Positions 16,514 through 25,220 of a DNA stretch of 64,000 bases are shown piece by piece. Both the position numbers and the translations under genes were made by a program. The stretch spans positions 528,609 to 592,608 of the forward strand of contig NWQL01000004.1 in the NCBI GenBank assembly GCA_002798175.1, in the 5' to 3' direction. Each line of letters starts with the position of its first letter. Position 1 is the first letter of the stretch. The DNA comes from Lysobacteraceae bacterium NML91-0213. Its GTDB lineage: Bacteria; Pseudomonadota; Gammaproteobacteria; Xanthomonadales; Xanthomonadaceae. The notes below the pieces were generated by a model that worked only from the letters and a program-made list of their open reading frames with translations, was not told where the DNA came from and did no database searches.

Positions 16514-16524
16514 AGCGGTCGCGG

Positions 16525-17934
16525 TCAGATCGTGTAGTACATCTGGTACTCGAGCGGGTGGGTTGCCGAACGGAACGCGGTGACCTCCTTCATCTTCAGC
16601 TCGATGTAGGCATCGATGAAGTCGTCGGTGAAGACGCCGCCGGCGGTGAGGAAGCCGCGGTCGGCATCGAGCGCTTCCAGCGCCTGGTCGAGCGAATGCG
16701 CGACCTTGGGGATGTTCTTCTCCTCTTCCGGCGGCAGGTCGTAGAGGTCCTTGTCGCTGGGGCCGCCCGGATCGATCTGGTTCCTGATGCCGTCGAGGCC
16801 GGCCATCAGCAGCGCGGCGAAGGTGAGGTAGCCGGACTGGATCGGATCCGGGAAGCGGAACTCGATGCGGCGCGCCTTCGGGTTGGCCACGTAGGGGATG
16901 CGGCAGCTCGCCGAGCGGTTGCGCGCCGAGTAGGCCAGCATCACCGGCGCCTCGAAGCCCGGCACCAGGCGCTTGTAGCTGTTGGTGCCGGCATTGGTGA
17001 ACGCGTTCAACGCACGCGCGTGCTTGAACACGCCGCCGATGTACCACAGCGCCATCTGGCTCAGGCCACCGTAGCCGTCGCCGGAGAACAGGTTGTTGCC
17101 GCCCTTGGCCAGCGACTGGTGCACGTGCATGCCGCTGCCGTTGTCGCCGACGATCGGCTTGGGCATGAAGGTGGCGGTCTTGCCGTTGCGGAAGGCGACG
17201 TTCTTGATCACGTACTTCATCGCCAGCAGCTCGTCGGCCTTCTTCACCAGCGAGTTGAAGCGGGTGCCGATCTCGCACTGGCCGGCGTTGGCCACCTCGT
17301 GGTGGTGCACCTCGACCTCGATGCCGATCTGGCCGAGCGTCTTGCACATCTCCGCGCGCAGGTCGTGCAGCGAATCCAGCGGCGCGACCGGGAAGTAGCC
17401 GCCCTTCACCCCGGGGCGGTAGCCGTGGTTGCCGCCGGGGTACTCGCGGCCGGTGTTCCACGCCGCTTCCTCGGAATCGATGTGGAAGAAGGTGTTGCCC
17501 ATCTCGTTGGCATAGCGCACCGAGTCGAAGATGAAGAACTCGGGCTCGGGGCCGAAGAACGCCTGCTCGGCGATGCCCGACGACTTCAGGAACGCCTCGG
17601 CGCGGCGGGCGATGCCGCGCGGGTCGCGCGGATAGGCCTGCATGGTGGCCGGGTCGAGCACGTCGCAGACCAGCACGATGGTGGGGTCGGCGGTGAACGG
17701 GTCGATGTAGCTGCTGGACGGATCGGGCAGCAGCACCATGTCGGATTCGGCGATGCCCTTCCAGCCGGCGATCGAGGAGCCGTCGAACATCACCCCGTCC
17801 TCGAACAGGCCGCGCTCGAGGATGGAGGCGGGATAGGTGACGTGGTGCTGGACGCCACGCATGTCGGTGAAACGCAGGTCGACGAACTCGACCTTGTGAT
17901 CCTTGACCAGCTTCTCGACCTGTTCGAACGACAT
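16525..17934 (-). CDS. glnA: Glutamine synthetase type I
   Basis: GlnA joins ammonia to glutamate using ATP and is the main assimilation enzyme, acting as a cytosolic dodecamer. The 469-residue length is standard. Visible family motifs are [12 protein letters not shown], the active-site metal ligands in [29 protein letters not shown], the [10 protein letters not shown] loop and NRSASCRIP. The adenylylation Tyr is in [10 protein letters not shown], so activity is probably controlled by GlnE. Transcription should start from the -24/-12 element at 17973-17989, with NtrC sites further upstream. Order glnA-amiD-ntrB-ntrC is an interrupted version of the enteric glnA-ntrB-ntrC operon. Confidence 0.98.
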   Translation of the reverse strand: MSFEQVEKLVKDHKVEFVDLRFTDMRGVQHHVTYPASILERGLFEDGVMFDGSSIAGWKGIAESDMVLLPDPSSSYIDPFTADPTIVLVCDVLDPATMQAYPRDPRGIARRAEAFLKSSGIAEQAFFGPEPEFFIFDSVRYANEMGNTFFHIDSEEAAWNTGREYPGGNHGYRPGVKGGYFPVAPLDSLHDLRAEMCKTLGQIGIEVEVHHHEVANAGQCEIGTRFNSLVKKADELLAMKYVIKNVAFRNGKTATFMPKPIVGDNGSGMHVHQSLAKGGNNLFSGDGYGGLSQMALWYIGGVFKHARALNAFTNAGTNSYKRLVPGFEAPVMLAYSARNRSASCRIPYVANPKARRIEFRFPDPIQSGYLTFAALLMAGLDGIRNQIDPGGPSDKDLYDLPPEEEKNIPKVAHSLDQALEALDADRGFLTAGGVFTDDFIDAYIELKMKEVTAFRSATHPLEYQMYYTI

Positions 17935-17972
17935 CGGGGCGGCACCTGTGCGGGATGGGATGCCCCTGTCAT

Positions 17973-17989
17973 AGCAGGGCGCGTGCCAA
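17973..17989 (-). promoter_or_regulatory. Sigma-54 (-24/-12) promoter of glnA
   Basis: Read on the minus strand, TTGGCACGCGCCCTGCT matches the sigma-54 consensus YTGGCACG-N4-TTGCW at every fixed position except T to C before TGC. The GG and GC dinucleotides are 10 bases apart as required. The expected start point is near 17962, leaving a leader of about 28 bases before the glnA ATG at 17934. The match is by inspection only. Confidence 0.87.
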
Positions 17990-18038
17990 CGCCAAGTCAT
18001 TGATTGCAATGGAGGCGCTGGCGGCCCCACGCTCGAAA

Positions 18039-18055
18039 CGCACCTCGTTGGCGCA
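18039..18055. promoter_or_regulatory. NtrC enhancer site, proximal, one half-site change
   Basis: CGCACC-TCGTT-GGCGCA matches the NtrC palindrome TGCACC-N5-GGTGCA at most positions (C for T in the left end and in the right half-site). Its centre lies about 85 bases upstream of the predicted glnA start point and 31 bases from the centre of the stronger site at 18070-18086, about three helical turns. Confidence 0.72.
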
Positions 18056-18069
18056 TTGCCCGCCTGCCA

Positions 18070-18086
18070 TGCACCGCGATGGTGCA
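18070..18086. promoter_or_regulatory. NtrC enhancer site, distal, perfect palindrome
   Basis: TGCACC-GCGAT-GGTGCA is a perfect dyad of the NtrC consensus TGCACC-N5-GGTGCA. It lies about 116 bases upstream of the predicted glnA start point, in the gap between the divergent glnA and uppP genes, so it could also influence uppP. Confidence 0.85.
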
Positions 18087-18151
18087 GCGATGTGGCGCGA
18101 CCGCCGCCGCCGCTCCCGTATCCTTGCGCATCCCCCTTGCCGGCCTGCTCC

Positions 18152-18949
18152 GTGTCCGACCTGCTGTCCGCCCTTGTCCTGGGCATCATCGAAGGCCTTA
18201 CCGAGTTCCTGCCGGTGTCGAGCACCGGGCACCTGTTGATCGCCCAGCACTGGCTTGGCGCGCGCTCGGACTTCTTCAACATCGTGATCCAGGCCGGGGC
18301 GATCCTGGCGACCACGCTGGTGTTCCGGCAGCGGCTGTGGGGGCTGGCGACCGGCCTCGGCGACCGCGACAACCGCGACTACGTGGCCAAGCTGGCGCTG
18401 GCGTTCCTGGTCACCGCGCTGGTGGGGCTGCCGGTGCGGCTGGCCGGCTGGGAACTCCCGGAAACGGTGACGCCGGTGGCGTGGGCGCTGGTGCTGGGCG
18501 GCGTGTGGATGCTGCTGGCGGAACACTTCGCCGAGCGCCGCGGCGGCGACGTGGCGCGGGTGACCTGGACGGTGGCGATCGCGGTGGGCCTGGCGCAGGT
18601 GGTGGCGGGGGTGTTTCCCGGCACCTCGCGCTCGGCCACGACGATCTTCATCGCGATGCTGCTGGGCCTGACCCGGCGTTCGGCGGCGGCGGAGTTCGCG
18701 TTCCTGGTCGGCATCCCGACGATGTTCGCCGCCAGCGGCTACGCCTTCCTCGAACTGTGGCTGGAGGACGGCCTCGGCGGCGAGGCCTGGGGCGAGGTGG
18801 CGGTCGCCTTTGCCGCGGCCACCGCCACCGGCTTCGTGGTGGTGCGCTGGCTGATGGACTACATCAAGCGCCACCGCTTCACCGGCTTCGCGATCTACCG
18901 GATCCTGCTCGGCATCGCGCTGCTGGCGTGGATGCCGGCGGGAAGCTGA
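18152..18949 (+). CDS. uppP: Undecaprenyl-diphosphatase UppP/BacA
   Basis: UppP removes a phosphate from undecaprenyl pyrophosphate at the outer face of the inner membrane, recycling the lipid carrier for peptidoglycan and other polymers; high levels confer bacitracin resistance. A GTG start gives 265 residues, the normal length. Diagnostic motifs are [17 protein letters not shown] (residues about 11-27) and the PGTSRSATT loop, with seven to eight hydrophobic helices. Upstream in-frame codons exist, but the protein would then begin before the conserved N-terminus. It is divergent from glnA, and the NtrC palindromes lie 66-113 bases upstream. Confidence 0.95.
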   Translation: MSDLLSALVLGIIEGLTEFLPVSSTGHLLIAQHWLGARSDFFNIVIQAGAILATTLVFRQRLWGLATGLGDRDNRDYVAKLALAFLVTALVGLPVRLAGWELPETVTPVAWALVLGGVWMLLAEHFAERRGGDVARVTWTVAIAVGLAQVVAGVFPGTSRSATTIFIAMLLGLTRRSAAAEFAFLVGIPTMFAASGYAFLELWLEDGLGGEAWGEVAVAFAAATATGFVVVRWLMDYIKRHRFTGFAIYRILLGIALLAWMPAGS

Positions 18950-19015
18950 GGCGGGCACGCGTCGCGCAGGTGGCGGTCGCCGTCAGGGCCTCCCCGGCAC
19001 CGGGCTTCGGTGGGG

Positions 19016-19125
19016 GCGGCATCCCGGCCGGGATCTTGTTCCCCTGCTCGGTCAGGCATCCATGCCTGACTCGCCGTCGCGGCCCATCCATGGGCCGCTG
19101 TCACAAATCCCGGCCGGGATGCCGC
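19016..19125 (+). repeat. Structured repeat type C with two TCCA-loop hairpins
   Basis: Outer arms 19016-19034 (GCGGCATCCCGGCCGGGAT) and 19107-19125 are a perfect 19-bp inverted repeat. Inside are two hairpins, GTCAGGCA-TCCA-TGCCTGAC (19051-19070) and GCGGCCCA-TCCA-TGGGCCGC (19079-19098). Both have 8-bp stems closed by A-T and the same TCCA loop as repeats A and B, but with different stem bases. It lies in the gap between convergent uppP and the PEBP gene and may also end transcription. Confidence 0.88.
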
Positions 19126-19189
19126 GACGCCGCTTCATTGGCGCGGTGTTCGTTCAACGCACATCCAACGGCGGCTGGCCGCCGGCGCG

Positions 19190-19804
19190 CTATGCCCCCG
19201 CGTTGCGGTTGAGCGAATAGGTTCCGTGGATCGAGGCCTCCCCGAGCACGTGGCCGTGCATGGCGGCGAAGGCGTCGGCGGCGGTGAAGTCGTCGCCGAC
19301 GTCCAGACGGTCGACGTCCAGCGCGAACACGCGGAAGAAGTAGCGGTGCACGCGCAGGTCGTTGGGCGGCGGATACGGGCCGTCGTAGCCGCGATAGGTG
19401 CCGGCCATGTCGGCATCGCCGGCGAACCAGCCGGTGTAGTCATTGCGGCCCTGGCGCGCGCCGGCGGGCCCCTGCGGCTGCGGCTTGCCGCCCTTGTCGA
19501 ACCCGTGGCTGCAGGCACCGGCATCGATCGCGCGGGTCGACGGTGCGATGTCGACCATCACCCAGTGCACGAAGTCCGCACGCGGCTGGTCGGACGGGAT
19601 CTCGACGCCCTCCTTGCCGGCCATGTCCGGGCGCGTGGGCGCATCGGCGTCGATGCACATCAACACGAATGAACGCGTGTCTTCGGGCGCGCCGTCCCAG
19701 GCCAGGTGCGGGTTGCGGTTGCCGCCGAAGCCCTGCGGCGCGCCGAGGGCGAACTCGGACGGGATCGGCTGGCCGGATTCGAAGCTGTCGCTGCGGATCT
19801 GCAT
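19190..19804 (-). CDS. PEBP family (YbhB/YbcL-like) protein
   Basis: The 204-residue protein belongs to the phosphatidylethanolamine-binding or Raf-kinase-inhibitor-like family. It has SFVLMCIDADAPTRPD and DFVHWVMVDIAP, which correspond to the conserved DPDAP and HW motifs around the anion-binding pocket. The C-terminal segment has YRGYDGPYPPPNDLRVHRYFFRVFAL (GPxPP-x-HRY). The ATG at 19804 has GGAGG 7 bases upstream. No signal peptide, so it is cytosolic; the bacterial role is not established. It stands 15 bases after the sulfotransferase stop on the same strand and may be its downstream partner. Confidence 0.92.
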   Translation of the reverse strand: MQIRSDSFESGQPIPSEFALGAPQGFGGNRNPHLAWDGAPEDTRSFVLMCIDADAPTRPDMAGKEGVEIPSDQPRADFVHWVMVDIAPSTRAIDAGACSHGFDKGGKPQPQGPAGARQGRNDYTGWFAGDADMAGTYRGYDGPYPPPNDLRVHRYFFRVFALDVDRLDVGDDFTAADAFAAMHGHVLGEASIHGTYSLNRNAGA

Positions 19805-19819
19805 GGGAATCCTCCGGGA

Positions 19820-21895
19820 TCAGGTTTCGGAATAGCCCAACCGTACCGCGACCGGGGTGAGCGCCGCGAACGCCGCGCCGAGTACGCCGGTGTAGCGGCG
19901 CCAGTGCCCGGCCGGGAAGCGGTACTGGTCGTTGAACAGATGCGGCGGCGGCACCGGCAGCTCGACGCCCAGCAGCTGCGACAGCGAGGTCGACAGCACG
20001 CGCGGGTCGTTGCCGGCCTCGTCGGTGCGCAGCAGCAGCAGCGGCTGCAGCTCCTGCTCGGCCAGTACCACGATGTGCTCCAGGCCCTGCGCCAGCCAGG
20101 CTGCGCCTTCCTCCGGCGTGCCCATGCGGAATGGCACCGGGCTGCCGAAGGCCAGCCAGTTGAGCAGCATGTCGCGCGGGTCGCGCACGATCATCAGCAG
20201 CTCCGCATGCGGCAGGTGGGCGCGGGTGAGGTCGAGGTAGGCGTTGTCCCACCACAGCAGCCAGTCGATCAGCGCGCCCTGGATGCGGCGCGCCGGCAGC
20301 TGCGCGCGCCACTCGGCATGGACCTCGGCGGCGCTGGTCTCCCCGCGCACCAGCCGGCCCACGGTGTGCACGTTCTGCAGCGCATCGCGCGGCGGGTTGG
20401 TGCCCAGGCGGTCGGCGCGGAACGCCGACACCACGCCGTCGAGCAGGCGGCCGACCTGTTCGTGGCCGGCACCGGGCAAGCCGGCCATGAACACCAGCCG
20501 GGCGGCGTCGGCATCGACCCCGGCGAGCGGGGCACGCGCGGCGTCCGGCGCCGACCACAGCGGCAGCGGCATCAGCCGCTGCGCCCAGGCGGCATGGGTA
20601 TCGAGCCACACCTTCGCGGCGTCGGCAGCCTCGCCGGCCTGGTCGTGGGCCAGCGCGCGCCAGCCCTGCACCTGCAGGCGGCGATTGTCGTCGTCGCCGG
20701 CCGCGGCCTCGAGCGTGCGCAGGTGCGCCACCGAGGCCTGCGGGTCGCGCGCGGAGAGGATGTCGAGGTACTGGGTCTGCGCGCGCGCATCGCCCGGCAG
20801 GCGATCGGCGAGCTCGCGCGCGGCGGCTTCGGCGGCGGCGGCGTCGCCGGCGGCCAGCGCCACCCGCACGCGTGCCTGCACGGGGGCCGGGCTGTCGGGC
20901 ATCGCCGCGCTCCAGCGTTCGACCACGTCCAGCGCAGCCCGGGCATCGTGACCATCCACGCCAACACGGGCATCCCACAGCGCGGCGTTGCGCGGGCTGG
21001 CCACCAGCGCGGCATCCAGCGTGGCGCGGGCGTCGTCGCGGTCGTCCTGCAGTTCCCAGCAACGCATCAGCAGGTCGAGCGTGGTGCGGTCGTCCGGAGT
21101 CCGGGCCAGCACCTCCTTCAGGCGCATGGTCGCGCGCGGGATCTGCCCGGTCTGCATGTCGACGCCGCCGGCAAAACGCAGGTGCTCGGTCGAGCCCGGG
21201 CCCGCGGCCAGCACCTGTTCGATATGCGCCGAGGCATCGCCCGGGCGGCCCTGTCGCAGCACCACGTCAGCCAGAAGCCGGCGCGCCGGGGTGTTGCCGG
21301 GCACCAGGTCGCACAGCCGCAGCAGGGTCTGCTCGGCGAAGGCGAGGTGGTCCCTGGCGATGTAGGCGAACGCCAGCGCGTTGAGCAGCTGCGGGTCGTC
21401 GGGATTGCGCTCGGCGGCGGTGGAGAGGATCGACAGCGCGCGGTCGCGGTCGCCCCGGCGCAGCGCGATCATGCCGCGCACGGCGGACAGGCCCGGATCG
21501 CCCTCGCCCAGCCGCGCGGCCATCTTTTCCAGCCGCTCGGCCTCGTCGAGGTCGCCGCGGCCGATCGCCAGTTCCGCCTGCACGATGTAGGCCTGGTAGC
21601 GGTTGGGGTCGAGTTCGAGGGTGCGGCCGAGCGCGGAGGTCGCGCCGTCGATGTCGCGGCGGGCCAGCAGGATCGCCGCGCGCTGGAAATGCAGCGAGGC
21701 CTCGTCGGGCTGCAGCGCGATCGCACCGTCGAGGCTGGACAGCGCGCCGTCGGTGTCGCCGGCCATCCGCTGCGCCTGCGCCATCAGCTCCCGGGCCCGG
21801 GCATCGTCGGGGCGTTCGGAGACCAGCGCGCGCGCGGCGGCGAGGGCTTCGGCAGGCGCGCCGCGGCGCAGGGCATCGAGAATGCTGTCGTACAT
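19820..21895 (-). CDS. TPR-repeat protein with C-terminal sulfotransferase domain
   Basis: The 691-residue protein starts MYDSILDALRRGAPAEAL and is built of TPR-like helical pairs over about the first 450 residues (for example ALAAARALVSERPDDARARELMAQAQR). The last 230 residues resemble a sulfotransferase: LVFMAGLPGAGHEQVGRLLDG would be the PAPS-binding loop, and LLMIVRDPRDMLLNWLAFG contains the conserved RDPRD motif for 3'-phosphate binding. In the loop the usual Pro-x-Ser/Thr-Gly-Thr has become GLPGAGH, so activity is uncertain. Such fusions are common in Xanthomonadaceae; the acceptor is unknown. Confidence 0.85.
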   Translation of the reverse strand: MYDSILDALRRGAPAEALAAARALVSERPDDARARELMAQAQRMAGDTDGALSSLDGAIALQPDEASLHFQRAAILLARRDIDGATSALGRTLELDPNRYQAYIVQAELAIGRGDLDEAERLEKMAARLGEGDPGLSAVRGMIALRRGDRDRALSILSTAAERNPDDPQLLNALAFAYIARDHLAFAEQTLLRLCDLVPGNTPARRLLADVVLRQGRPGDASAHIEQVLAAGPGSTEHLRFAGGVDMQTGQIPRATMRLKEVLARTPDDRTTLDLLMRCWELQDDRDDARATLDAALVASPRNAALWDARVGVDGHDARAALDVVERWSAAMPDSPAPVQARVRVALAAGDAAAAEAAARELADRLPGDARAQTQYLDILSARDPQASVAHLRTLEAAAGDDDNRRLQVQGWRALAHDQAGEAADAAKVWLDTHAAWAQRLMPLPLWSAPDAARAPLAGVDADAARLVFMAGLPGAGHEQVGRLLDGVVSAFRADRLGTNPPRDALQNVHTVGRLVRGETSAAEVHAEWRAQLPARRIQGALIDWLLWWDNAYLDLTRAHLPHAELLMIVRDPRDMLLNWLAFGSPVPFRMGTPEEGAAWLAQGLEHIVVLAEQELQPLLLLRTDEAGNDPRVLSTSLSQLLGVELPVPPPHLFNDQYRFPAGHWRRYTGVLGAAFAALTPVAVRLGYSET

Positions 21896-21971
21896 GGGGC
21901 GCGGATCCGCAGCTTCGGCCAGCTGGCCGGGCCGGCCATTGTAGCGCCCGTGGCAGAAGCGCCCTGCGCCC

Positions 21972-22997
21972 TCAGTGTGCGGCGGCCTGCGCCACCACCT
22001 GCGGGTCGCCCAGCAGCCGCTCGACCGCCCAACGCTCGGCATAGCCGTCCAGCCGCGCGTTCTCGATGAAGCCGCAGTGCCCGCCCCAGCGCGCGATCTC
22101 GACCTGGAGACACGGGTTGTCGGGCAGCGCGCGGAAGCCGTCGGCGGGGATCACCGGGTCGTCCTCGCTGGTGAGCACGTGCGCCGGCACCTCGAGGCCG
22201 GCCAGGCGGTCGTCGGCGATCGAATAGCCCTGGAAATATTCGTCGAGCGAACCGAACGCGGTGTGGCGCAGCACCAGCCATTCGGTGAGGTCGCGCATGC
22301 CCAGCCGCAACACGCTGTCGTCGAGGGTGAGCCGGTGCGGGAACAGCGAGCGCTTGCGCACCAGCGATTCGCGCCACTTGCGCTCGAAGTGGTGCAGGTA
22401 GATCGGTATGCCGCGCTCCATCCGCTGCAGGGTCAGCGCGGGATCGAGCACCGGGCACACGGCCGATACCGCCACCAGCGGCAGGCCCGCGCCGGGGGCG
22501 CGCAGCGCCAGGCGCAGGGCGAAGTTGCCGCCCAGCGAGTAGCCGGCGGCCACCAGCGGGCGCGCCGGAAAGCGCGCGCAGACATCGGCGGCGGCATGCA
22601 CCACCTCGTCGATGCGTGCGGAGTGGAACAGTTCCTCGTTGAGGTGGTGGGTCGGGCCGTGGTCGCGGAAGTTCAGCCGGAACACGTCGAAGCCGGCACG
22701 CAGGAAACGCGCCGCGGTCAGCCGCATGTAGCTCGATTCGGTGCTGCCCTCCCAGCCGTGCAGCAGCAGCGCCAGCCCGCGCGGGGTGCGCCCTTCGATG
22801 GTGCTGTGCAGGCCGTGCAGGCGCACGCCGTCGCCGCCGTCGAGCAGGTGCTCGGTGGTGACGGCGCCGGTCGCCACCAGTGCGCGCGCGCCGCGCTGGC
22901 GGCGCCACTGGCTGCTGCCCAGCACCGACTGCACGTGTGCGTTGCGCAACCAGGGCGGCGGTGCGTAGTCGCTCGCGGGCAGCGTGGTGCCGGTCAC
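21972..22997 (-). CDS. yheT: YheT-family alpha/beta hydrolase
   Basis: YheT-type proteins are predicted carboxylesterases, cytosolic or membrane-associated. The 341-residue product starts at a GTG (22997) and shows the family start PPPWLRNAHVQSVLGS, the oxyanion region LLLHGWEGSTESSYM, the nucleophile elbow GYSLGGN (Ser about 155), an Asp in TSEDDPVIPADGF and the catalytic His in WGGHCGFIEN. FRDHGPTHHLNEELFHSAR is also conserved in the family. The gene is 12 bases downstream of an acyltransferase gene and probably forms an operon with it. Confidence 0.92.
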   Translation of the reverse strand: MTGTTLPASDYAPPPWLRNAHVQSVLGSSQWRRQRGARALVATGAVTTEHLLDGGDGVRLHGLHSTIEGRTPRGLALLLHGWEGSTESSYMRLTAARFLRAGFDVFRLNFRDHGPTHHLNEELFHSARIDEVVHAAADVCARFPARPLVAAGYSLGGNFALRLALRAPGAGLPLVAVSAVCPVLDPALTLQRMERGIPIYLHHFERKWRESLVRKRSLFPHRLTLDDSVLRLGMRDLTEWLVLRHTAFGSLDEYFQGYSIADDRLAGLEVPAHVLTSEDDPVIPADGFRALPDNPCLQVEIARWGGHCGFIENARLDGYAERWAVERLLGDPQVVAQAAAH

Positions 22998-23009
22998 GCG
23001 CCCCGGGCC

Positions 23010-23858
23010 CTAGCCGGCATCGGTGGCGACCTCGCGGGCCTCGCGGCGCTCGCGCTGCCGCGGTGCCTGTCCGAGCGCGGCCATGATGCGCTCGCGCGAG
23101 ACCTCGGCGATGCGCCGGCGGCCGTCGGCATCGCCGGGCATCATCGGCTCGAGGAAGGCGACCTCGGCCTCGCGCGGCGCCTCGCCCAGCAGGCGGACGA
23201 AGTTGGCGACGAAACTCTCCCGGCCGCGGAACGCCACCACGTGCTGCGCCCCTCCATCCACGCCGTAGCGCAGCGCCACCGGCTGCACCGGCACCGCGGT
23301 CTCCACCGCGGCACTGAAGATGCGCGCATGGAACGGCCCAAGCTCGGTGCCGTCGCGGGTGCGACCTTCCGGGAACACGCCGACCGCACGGCCCTCGCGC
23401 AGGCGCTGCTGCATCTCCTCAAGCACGCCGCCCAGCGATTCCTGGCTGCCGCGCTGGTGGAAGATCGTCTCGCCATGCCGGGCGAGCCAGCCCACCAGCG
23501 GCCACCCGGCGATCTCCTTCTTGGCCACGAAGCCCATCATGTGCTGGCTGTGCAGGGCGACGATGTCGATCCAGCTGACATGGTTGGCGACGAACAGCAC
23601 CGCACCCGGCAACGGCGTGCCGCTGCGGCGCAGGCGGAAGCCGAACACCCGCATCAGCCCGGCCTGCCATGCACGGATGATGCGATGGCCGAGCGGCTCG
23701 CCGCTGCGCAACCGCAGGCGTCCGAGTGGCGACACCACCACGATCATCACCACCGTCAGGTGCACCAGGATGTGCCACGCCAGCACCGGCGTGCGCAGCA
23801 GGTAGCGCAGTGCACGGGCAAGCGGGTCGGAGGACGGAATGGAGGTGACGGTGGTCAT
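23010..23858 (-). CDS. 1-acyl-glycerol-3-phosphate acyltransferase family protein
   Basis: This PlsC-type membrane enzyme would transfer an acyl group to lysophosphatidic acid or a related lysolipid. Motif I, NHVSWIDIVA (H-x4-D), is near residue 94; motif III is VGVFPEGRTRDG. An N-terminal hydrophobic helix (LAWHILVHLTVVMIVVVSP) anchors it. Length 282. The C-terminus is charged and could be a cytosolic tail. Downstream yheT is 12 bases away. The exact acceptor and whether it is the main PlsC cannot be decided from sequence. Confidence 0.9.
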   Translation of the reverse strand: MTTVTSIPSSDPLARALRYLLRTPVLAWHILVHLTVVMIVVVSPLGRLRLRSGEPLGHRIIRAWQAGLMRVFGFRLRRSGTPLPGAVLFVANHVSWIDIVALHSQHMMGFVAKKEIAGWPLVGWLARHGETIFHQRGSQESLGGVLEEMQQRLREGRAVGVFPEGRTRDGTELGPFHARIFSAAVETAVPVQPVALRYGVDGGAQHVVAFRGRESFVANFVRLLGEAPREAEVAFLEPMMPGDADGRRRIAEVSRERIMAALGQAPRQRERREAREVATDAG

Positions 23859-23927
23859 GGATGCAGGGACAGCGCAGGCGCGCGAACGGCGTCGATTATG
23901 CGCCAGCGGGCGATCGGCCCCGCGCGG

Positions 23928-24404
23928 TCAGCCTGCCGGCGGCTCGCGCGGTGGCGGCAGCGCGATTACCGCAAGCGTCAGCCGCGAGATGCACACCAGC
24001 CGGTCGGCGGCATCCTCGATGCGGATATCCCACACCTGGGTCTGCCGTCCCACGTGCAGCGCGCGCGCGGTCGCGGTGACGATGCCGCTGCGCACCGCGC
24101 GCAGATGGTTGGCGTTGATCTCGATGCCGACGCAGCCCCTGCCCTCGTCGGCGGCGAGCATGCCGGCGGTGCTGCCCACGGTCTCGGCCAGCAATGCGGA
24201 CGCCCCGCCATGCAGCAGGCCGTAGGGCTGGTGGGTACGCGCCTCGACCGGCATGGTCGCGCGCAGGTAATCGGGGCCGATCGCGGTAAAGACGATGCCC
24301 AGCGCTTCCATCGCGGTGCCGCGTGACATCGCATTGAGCGCGTCGAGGTCGGGCGTGCCGCGGAACAGCGGGCGGGAGGAGGTATGTACGGCGGTGTCGT
24401 TCAT
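23928..24404 (-). CDS. PaaI-type hot-dog thioesterase
   Basis: The 158-residue product shows the PaaI/YbdB-like signature THQPYGLLHGGASALLAETVGSTAG, in which the HGG motif and following Glu form the active site. GIEINANHLRAVRSGIVTATARALHVGRQTQVWDI is the typical second half. It probably hydrolyses an aryl- or acyl-CoA such as 1,4-dihydroxy-2-naphthoyl-CoA (MenI type), but the family is broad. A GTG three codons upstream is an alternative start. It precedes the acyltransferase by 69 bases on the same strand. Confidence 0.92.
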   Translation of the reverse strand: MNDTAVHTSSRPLFRGTPDLDALNAMSRGTAMEALGIVFTAIGPDYLRATMPVEARTHQPYGLLHGGASALLAETVGSTAGMLAADEGRGCVGIEINANHLRAVRSGIVTATARALHVGRQTQVWDIRIEDAADRLVCISRLTLAVIALPPPREPPAG

Positions 24405-24533
24405 CGGCAGCACGATAGCCGAGGCGCGGCGGGGACGGCCAGCGCACGGATCACCGGGCTGGCCGTCAGTATGGCCGGGTCATGCGGTCGTTCCCCTGCG
24501 GTGGGCATGGCGCCCGTCGGCTGCCGCCGGCCC

Positions 24534-24704
24534 TCACGCGATGCGGAAGCGCGAGGTCATCGGGCTGTATGCATAGCGGCGATGGTTGAGGTAGGTGCTG
24601 CGTGCGTAGTTGCCGAACTCGTGGCTGCGCGTGCTGCGCTCGCTGCGGCGACGCTCGTCGGCCGGGCGCGGGGCGGGGACGGACGGGGACATGGGATGTT
24701 TCAT
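24534..24704 (-). CDS. Small protein of 56 residues, paralogue of the next gene
   Basis: An ATG at 24704 with AGGAG 8 bases upstream opens MKHPMSPSVPAPRPADERRR. The C-terminal half, with RSHEFGNYARSTYLN, RRYAYSP and RFRIA, matches that of the upstream neighbour (24738-24932): both share RS-x-EFG, a Tyr-rich stretch, RY, SP and a final RFR. The protein is basic and has no signal or membrane helix. I do not recognise the family. It ends 130 bases before the thioesterase gene and starts 33 bases after its paralogue's stop, so the two form a transcription unit. Confidence 0.72.
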   Translation of the reverse strand: MKHPMSPSVPAPRPADERRRSERSTRSHEFGNYARSTYLNHRRYAYSPMTSRFRIA

Positions 24705-24737
24705 CGATGGAACTCCTGGTTGGACGGATGGGAAGCC

Positions 24738-24932
24738 TCAGCCGAGACGGAAGCGCAGGGCCGGACTGGTGTCGACGTAGCGCGCCGGGCGGCCATAACC
24801 GCTGCTGGTGCCGTAGCCGATGCCGAATTCGCGACTGCGCTGCGAGGACGCGGTCGGGGCCTGTCGGACGGCGTTGAGGGTCTGGATCAACTGCTCGCGA
24901 CGGGAGGCGGCGGGGAGGACATGGACGTTCAT
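24738..24932 (-). CDS. Small protein of 64 residues, paralogue of the previous gene
   Basis: An ATG at 24932 with GGAG 6 bases upstream begins MNVHVLPAASRREQLIQTLN. After a short helical N-terminus come RSREFGIGYGTSSGYG and RPARYVDTSPALRFRLG. The Gly/Tyr/Ser-rich segment and the RFR end are shared with 24534-24704. It is probably a cytosolic basic small protein; function unknown. A TATAAT box lies 122 bases upstream. The leader between that box and the ATG is about 115 bases. Confidence 0.75.
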   Translation of the reverse strand: MNVHVLPAASRREQLIQTLNAVRQAPTASSQRSREFGIGYGTSSGYGRPARYVDTSPALRFRLG

Positions 24933-25053
24933 GGGAGGCTCCGTTGGGGAAGTAGTGCTGCGGTGTGCTGGTAGACTACAACACCAATCCCAGAAACCAT
25001 GTGCCGGAAGTCATCCCTGCGGGGCATCCGTTGCAAGACGTTGATTTGAATAG

Positions 25054-25059
25054 AATTAT
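25054..25059 (-). promoter_or_regulatory. Candidate -10 box for the small-protein pair
   Basis: On the minus strand CCCTATAATTCTATTC contains a perfect TATAAT in an A+T-rich patch within the 288-base gap 24933-25220. No convincing -35 sequence is present at 17 bases. The predicted start (about 25047) would leave a 115-base untranslated leader. This is a motif match only. Confidence 0.5.
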
Positions 25060-25220
25060 AGGGATGATGAACCGAACCCGTGCCGACGGACGGTCGGTCC
25101 TGGCCGGATCCAGCTGATTTCTGAACAGGGCAGCGACACCTATTCAGCTTCCCCGCGCCTGGCGCAGGTTCTTCGTGGTGCGCGTTGGCCCGACGAAGCG
25201 CGCGATCGCCGGCTGGCGCG

